From contig JAKEIF010000013.1 of assembly GCA_022545875.1 (NCBI GenBank), forward strand, positions 1-8,617: a stretch of 8,617 nt of DNA. The letters are read 5' to 3'. Below are positions 5,660 through 8,617 of this stretch, one piece after another. This stretch comes from Nitrososphaera sp. Its GTDB lineage: Archaea; Thermoproteota; Nitrososphaeria; Nitrososphaerales; Nitrososphaeraceae. Numbering within the stretch: position 1 is the first letter of the stretch; every line of letters starts with the position of its first letter. Position numbers and translations under genes: made by a program. The notes under the pieces are model-generated. The model saw only the letters and a list, made by a program, of their open reading frames with translations, ran no database searches and had not been told where the DNA came from.

Positions 5660-7899
5660 GCCAGCCTCGTCTGCGCTGGGTCGGGATCAAGGGTATAGCC
5701 AAAGGGTTCTGTGACGGAATTGCATGTCCTGGCAAGCAGCTCTATGTATCTTGCAGGATCGTAGGCGGTCTTTTCTTCAACGAGCTCTATAGGGACCGCC
5801 TTTCTTGCGCGCCCATAGTCAGATATGATATATCTTACTACTTGGCCTGCCTTTAGCGGCCTGCCTTCCGATGCAAGGCGCCCAAGCGCATTGTTTTCAA
5901 CCGTTTTTCTATCCTGGTGCTGGTAGGTATCCTTTGAGATCTGCTTTGTAAAGGCCAGCTCGCCCATCGGGATCCTGCGTTCAGTCAGCATCTTGGCATA
6001 CTTGTCATAGAGATCCCGGACCTTTGGCATCAGTGCCTGGACTTCTGAGGCAGTGTTGCCCTCTGCCATTATCCTCAGGGCCTGCATCTGGAACTTTGCA
6101 AAGAGCTCCGGGGTGTCATGTCGCCTCGCCTCTATCCCCCTTATCTTGATGGTGCCATCCTCAAATACTCCGAAATATCGGTTTGCCACTGGAACCTTGC
6201 TGCTCTGCCTAGAGTGGACAAATGCAATCCACTTGTAGACGCCTTCAAAGCTTATCTCAAATCCCGTCTCTCGCTCTACGGTCCTTTTCAGATCCGCATA
6301 GTCCTCGGATGTGGCGTCTCTTTTTTGTATCCAGAGCGAGTCGACTATTCCATGCAGGACCCTGAAGCCCAGTTTTTCGGCTATCTTTGACGTCTGCAAA
6401 AAGATATGCCGGTCAAATGCACAAACGGCGATGTGCGCGTCTATGCGACCGAACTTGGCGTTGTTAAAACCCAGATATCCAAAGGAAGTCACAAGGATCC
6501 ATTTGAGCGAGCCCTGCCGGGCGTCATAGATATCCCTCAGGCGCGAGTCGGAGGTTTTCCGGAGCCGTTTGTATAGCTCCCTTTTGTCGACAAGTATCTT
6601 GAGCGACTTTGGCACTATTCCAAGCTTTTTTTCGCATATGTTGTATCCAAGCTCCGGCACCCGCTCCTTGGAATCAGGGCAGCAGCTGCATCCCACTGTC
6701 TCGGCAGACAGGTTCTTTTTTACCATCATGTTTGCATACAGAGACGCAAAGTCAAATTCTGCTATTTCTTCGTGCACGCCTATCTCCGGCTCGAATATGA
6801 ACCCGCCCCTGTCGGCCACCAGCAGCTCCTGGTATGTCTTGAAATGTTCGGCTGCCACCGGCTTCCAAGGTATCAGAATACCATTTTTTGTTGCATGATA
6901 AAACTGGAGGCTGCTCATGCATTTTCCGATGGACGCGCGCGACGCCGTGTGCAGTGGCATCCTGCATACGCGCGCTACCTCGTAAAGCCCTTCCAAATCT
7001 GCCTCGCCCCAGATAAAGGAATTCTGTGTATCAAGGTGGACGCGCCCGTGAAGCCGTATAGCAGATGGCTTGAAGTGGATCCTGCCGTATGAAAAATACG
7101 ACGTTCCTTCTTTTGCAGGCCTGACCAGGGGCATGGAGCGATCCCTGCTCAGCGAAAGGCCCACTCCGCTCTGTTCCGCCCTGCTTATCAGATAGGGAAA
7201 GAGAAACGAGTCGCCGCCGTCTGTAAAAATAAAATCGGGATCGATCCTGGCGACTTCTAATTCCAGCCCCGCAAAAATGTCAGCCTCTGAAGAGCAGGCT
7301 ATTTCGTAGGTCTCGCTCCCATTTCGTATAACGACGGAAACCAGCTTGTCGGAGAATTTTGGCAGAGTGCCCGCATCTTTTTTTATCCTGACATCCAGAT
7401 TTATCGTCCTAAAGTCAGGCATGACATAGTTTGTAGACCACACGTCGTCCATGAGATTCCACTCAAGCCCCGTGTTTCCAGCGCGCACCTCACAGTACGC
7501 AAGCGGAAAGACGCCGTGCTCGTAAAAGTACGACTGGGCGGGGAGCAGATCGACATTGTAGAGGCGCAGCCTTCCAAAGCCGCCGCCCAGCCTTTCTATG
7601 TGCCTTGCAATCGACGGCATTTTGGTAAAATCGCCAAGCGTTAGCTTGAGCACGATGGATTCGGCCTGGTCAGTCAGCTTTTCCTGCCTGCGGAGGAACT
7701 GGTGTTTCAGGATATGCTGAGATATTTCTCCGTCATGTAGCACCGCGTTGAGGTCATCGCTTGCGTCAGCCGCGACATAGATAGAACCCGCCCAGCTTTT
7801 GTCTTTTAGCTTGACCGCGCTTCCGTCCTGTCTCCGTATCCAGAAGACCATGCCATCTTTCTGCGGGTAGGAATCAAGCAGCCAGCCCGTGACGGTCAA
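5656..7899 (-). CDS. polB: Divergent B-family DNA polymerase, PolB2/Dpo2-like
   Basis: The 747-residue protein has the B-family order: N-terminal domain, degenerate 3'-5' exonuclease (about 160-310), palm/fingers (about 375-600) and thumb. Motif A is D383-F-A-S-L-Y-A-N (usually DFxSLYPS). Motif B is K466-WILVTSFGY, lacking the usual Asn. Motif C is HGIVD520S, where YGDTDS is usual, so the second, metal-binding Asp is kept and the first is Ile. The later NRYFG (573-577) and RGIEARR (587-593) blocks are well preserved. Exonuclease residues are partly lost: ExoI reads LDVRI (Glu to Arg at 171) and ExoII reads DSFLFPYL (Asp to Leu at 233). Cysteines 404, 406, 407 and 422 may bind metal. The TTG start at 7899 overlaps the upstream stop by 4 bases. 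It is probably an error-tolerant repair or translesion polymerase rather than the main replicase. Confidence 0.85.
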   Translation of the reverse strand: MTVTGWLLDSYPQKDGMVFWIRRQDGSAVKLKDKSWAGSIYVAADASDDLNAVLHDGEISQHILKHQFLRRQEKLTDQAESIVLKLTLGDFTKMPSIARHIERLGGGFGRLRLYNVDLLPAQSYFYEHGVFPLAYCEVRAGNTGLEWNLMDDVWSTNYVMPDFRTINLDVRIKKDAGTLPKFSDKLVSVVIRNGSETYEIACSSEADIFAGLELEVARIDPDFIFTDGGDSFLFPYLISRAEQSGVGLSLSRDRSMPLVRPAKEGTSYFSYGRIHFKPSAIRLHGRVHLDTQNSFIWGEADLEGLYEVARVCRMPLHTASRASIGKCMSSLQFYHATKNGILIPWKPVAAEHFKTYQELLVADRGGFIFEPEIGVHEEIAEFDFASLYANMMVKKNLSAETVGCSCCPDSKERVPELGYNICEKKLGIVPKSLKILVDKRELYKRLRKTSDSRLRDIYDARQGSLKWILVTSFGYLGFNNAKFGRIDAHIAVCAFDRHIFLQTSKIAEKLGFRVLHGIVDSLWIQKRDATSEDYADLKRTVERETGFEISFEGVYKWIAFVHSRQSSKVPVANRYFGVFEDGTIKIRGIEARRHDTPELFAKFQMQALRIMAEGNTASEVQALMPKVRDLYDKYAKMLTERRIPMGELAFTKQISKDTYQHQDRKTVENNALGRLASEGRPLKAGQVVRYIISDYGRARKAVPIELVEEKTAYDPARYIELLARTCNSVTEPFGYTLDPDPAQTRLA

Positions 7900-8141
7900 T
7901 GCTTTGCGCCTAACTTGGAAATGAGCAAACCTATCGTCTTGTGCTGTGAAAATATCAGCGCCATCAGGAGCGATTCCGCGGGAAAAGGCTCTCCTTTTGC
8001 ATTAACTGCTTGCACATACTGGTAGCAGTCGTTTAGCATTGTCTTGAATAGCTCTCGGTCCTCTGCCCTCAGGCTTTCTGCAAAGCCGCGCCAAGACTCT
8101 ATCTCTTTTGCCAGCACGTCTTCTTCAGGAAACAACCCCAT
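7896..8141 (-). CDS. Small polymerase-operon protein, copy 2 of a paralogous pair
   Basis: This 81-residue, mostly helical soluble protein starts at ATG 8141, nine bases after the stop of its paralogue. It aligns without gaps to that protein over about 60 residues from W18 onward: shared W, F, SL, DR, F, M, D, Y, A, P, A, F and K positions (about 15 identities). Residues 10-48 predict two charged helices and 55-77 a hydrophobic helix (ESLLMALIFSQHKTIGLLI). No catalytic or metal motif is visible. Its TGA overlaps the TTG start of the DNA polymerase (TTGA), which suggests translational coupling and a role as a polymerase subunit or recruiter. No family name is recognised. Confidence 0.8.
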   Translation of the reverse strand: MGLFPEEDVLAKEIESWRGFAESLRAEDRELFKTMLNDCYQYVQAVNAKGEPFPAESLLMALIFSQHKTIGLLISKLGAKH

Positions 8142-8150
8142 GCCAGGCCA

Positions 8151-8399
8151 CTATGGTTGTCCAACTACCCGGGCCAGCTGCTTGTAATGGTGAAATACTA
8201 TTGCAAGCATTATTGGCTGCACCCTTACCGGCTTGGCAGCGTACGAACATGCAGAAATGTAAAGCCGGGCATCGGCGAACATGCTATCAAATTCCTTTCT
8301 GTCCCGTCTGTCAAGGGAATTGCGAAACGGCTTCCATTCCCGCTCTTCCTCGGCCAGCGCCAGCCGAAATGATGGAATTGTCCTTCCCACGCAGATCAC
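8151..8399 (-). CDS. Small polymerase-operon protein, copy 1 of a paralogous pair
   Basis: This 82-residue, mainly helical protein has the core EREWKPFRNSLDRRDRKEF (residues 19-37), then MFADARLYISA and a C-terminal hydrophobic helix IMLAIVFHHYKQLARVV (63-79). It is more basic than its paralogue, which may mean nucleic-acid contact; the two could form a heterodimer. The start is GTG at 8399, two bases after the upstream gene's stop. A second GTG at 8390 would remove three residues. There is no ATG near the N-terminus and no clear Shine-Dalgarno site, so expression probably depends on coupling within the operon. Function unknown; context points to the DNA polymerase encoded downstream. Confidence 0.75.
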   Translation of the reverse strand: MICVGRTIPSFRLALAEEEREWKPFRNSLDRRDRKEFDSMFADARLYISACSYAAKPVRVQPIMLAIVFHHYKQLARVVGQP

Positions 8400-8401
8400 C
8401 G

Positions 8402-8617
8402 CTAGCAGGAAACTATGCGCAGCTCCTTCTCCAGCACAGATGTTTGCATTGATCTATGGTGGTTGCAGAGCGCGATACAGAGCTTGTCATCCTTCTTTGC
8501 AACTTTTATGCGCTTGCCAAATGCCTTTAGAATCTGGATATTATACGGCGACTCGTCCTGAATAGACAGAATCATCAGGACATCTGCCATATTGTTAAGC
8601 GACGCCACAATTGCGTC
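8402..8617 (-). CDS. C-terminal part of an unidentified operon protein, possibly a RecA/KaiC-like ATPase
   Basis: The frame is open to the right edge, giving the last 71 residues. A GTG at 8608 exists, but the frame continues upstream without a stop, so the gene most likely starts outside the window. The segment LNNMADVLMILSIQDESPYN followed by IQILKAFGKRIKVAKKDD looks like the last beta strands of RecA-superfamily proteins (pattern ADxxxxL...xxxxKxxG). The Walker motifs would be outside the window, so this is only a weak likeness. It ends two bases before the first small paralogue and is part of the same operon as the polymerase. A RecA-like partner would parallel bacterial ImuA-ImuB-DnaE2 mutasomes, but that comparison is inference. 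Confidence 0.6.
   Translation of the reverse strand, partial: DAIVASLNNMADVLMILSIQDESPYNIQILKAFGKRIKVAKKDDKLCIALCNHHRSMQTSVLEKELRIVSC

Noticed and set aside
6053..7092. Several plus-strand ORFs of 60-109 codons opposite the polymerase
   Set aside because: They are antisense shadows of a well-supported protein-coding frame, with no domain-like features.
7896..8399. The two small proteins as one gene broken by a stop
   Set aside because: They align to each other along their whole length, so they are repeats of one protein type, not two halves of one.

Overview
The window looks like chromosomal DNA of an ammonia-oxidising archaeon of the Nitrososphaera type (Thaumarchaeota/Nitrososphaerota). 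This is an inference from archaeal-type RNase P subunit 4, Nep1, an Lrp/AsnC regulator and an archaeal aspartate-semialdehyde dehydrogenase. Moderate GC, frequent AGG arginine codons, many GTG/TTG starts and AT-rich elements about 25-30 bases ahead of start codons (leaderless style) fit the same picture. No rRNA, tRNA, CRISPR array, insertion sequence or integrase was seen.

Layout. Positions 1-569 (-) hold the N-terminal part of a secreted glycoside hydrolase (GH5-like) that runs off the left edge. After a short gap comes a divergent pair: rnp4 (-, 812-1141), and a conserved-looking unknown protein (+, 1188-1604) followed 12 bases later by nep1 (+, 1617-2333). These are RNA-processing and ribosome-biogenesis functions. 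nep1 overlaps tail-to-tail with ctaB (-, 2295-3188), the heme O synthase for terminal oxidases. Upstream of ctaB on the same strand is an Lrp/AsnC regulator (3233-3697), whose control region carries two short palindromes. A tiny zinc-ribbon protein (+, 3880-4065) converges on asd (-, 4089-5165), and an unrecognised 100-residue ORF (+, 5357-5659) follows.

The most interesting part is the right third. On the minus strand, reading from the right edge, there is the C-terminal end of an unidentified protein, then two small proteins of 82 and 81 residues that are clearly paralogous to each other, then a divergent B-family DNA polymerase of 747 residues. The genes are spaced by 2 and 9 bases and a 4-base overlap, so they look like one operon. 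The polymerase keeps the two metal-binding aspartates of motifs A and C, but its motif B and C surroundings are unusual and its proofreading exonuclease sites are damaged. This resembles archaeal PolB2/Dpo2 polymerases, which are linked to damage tolerance. The operon may encode a multi-subunit translesion or repair polymerase; this is inference.
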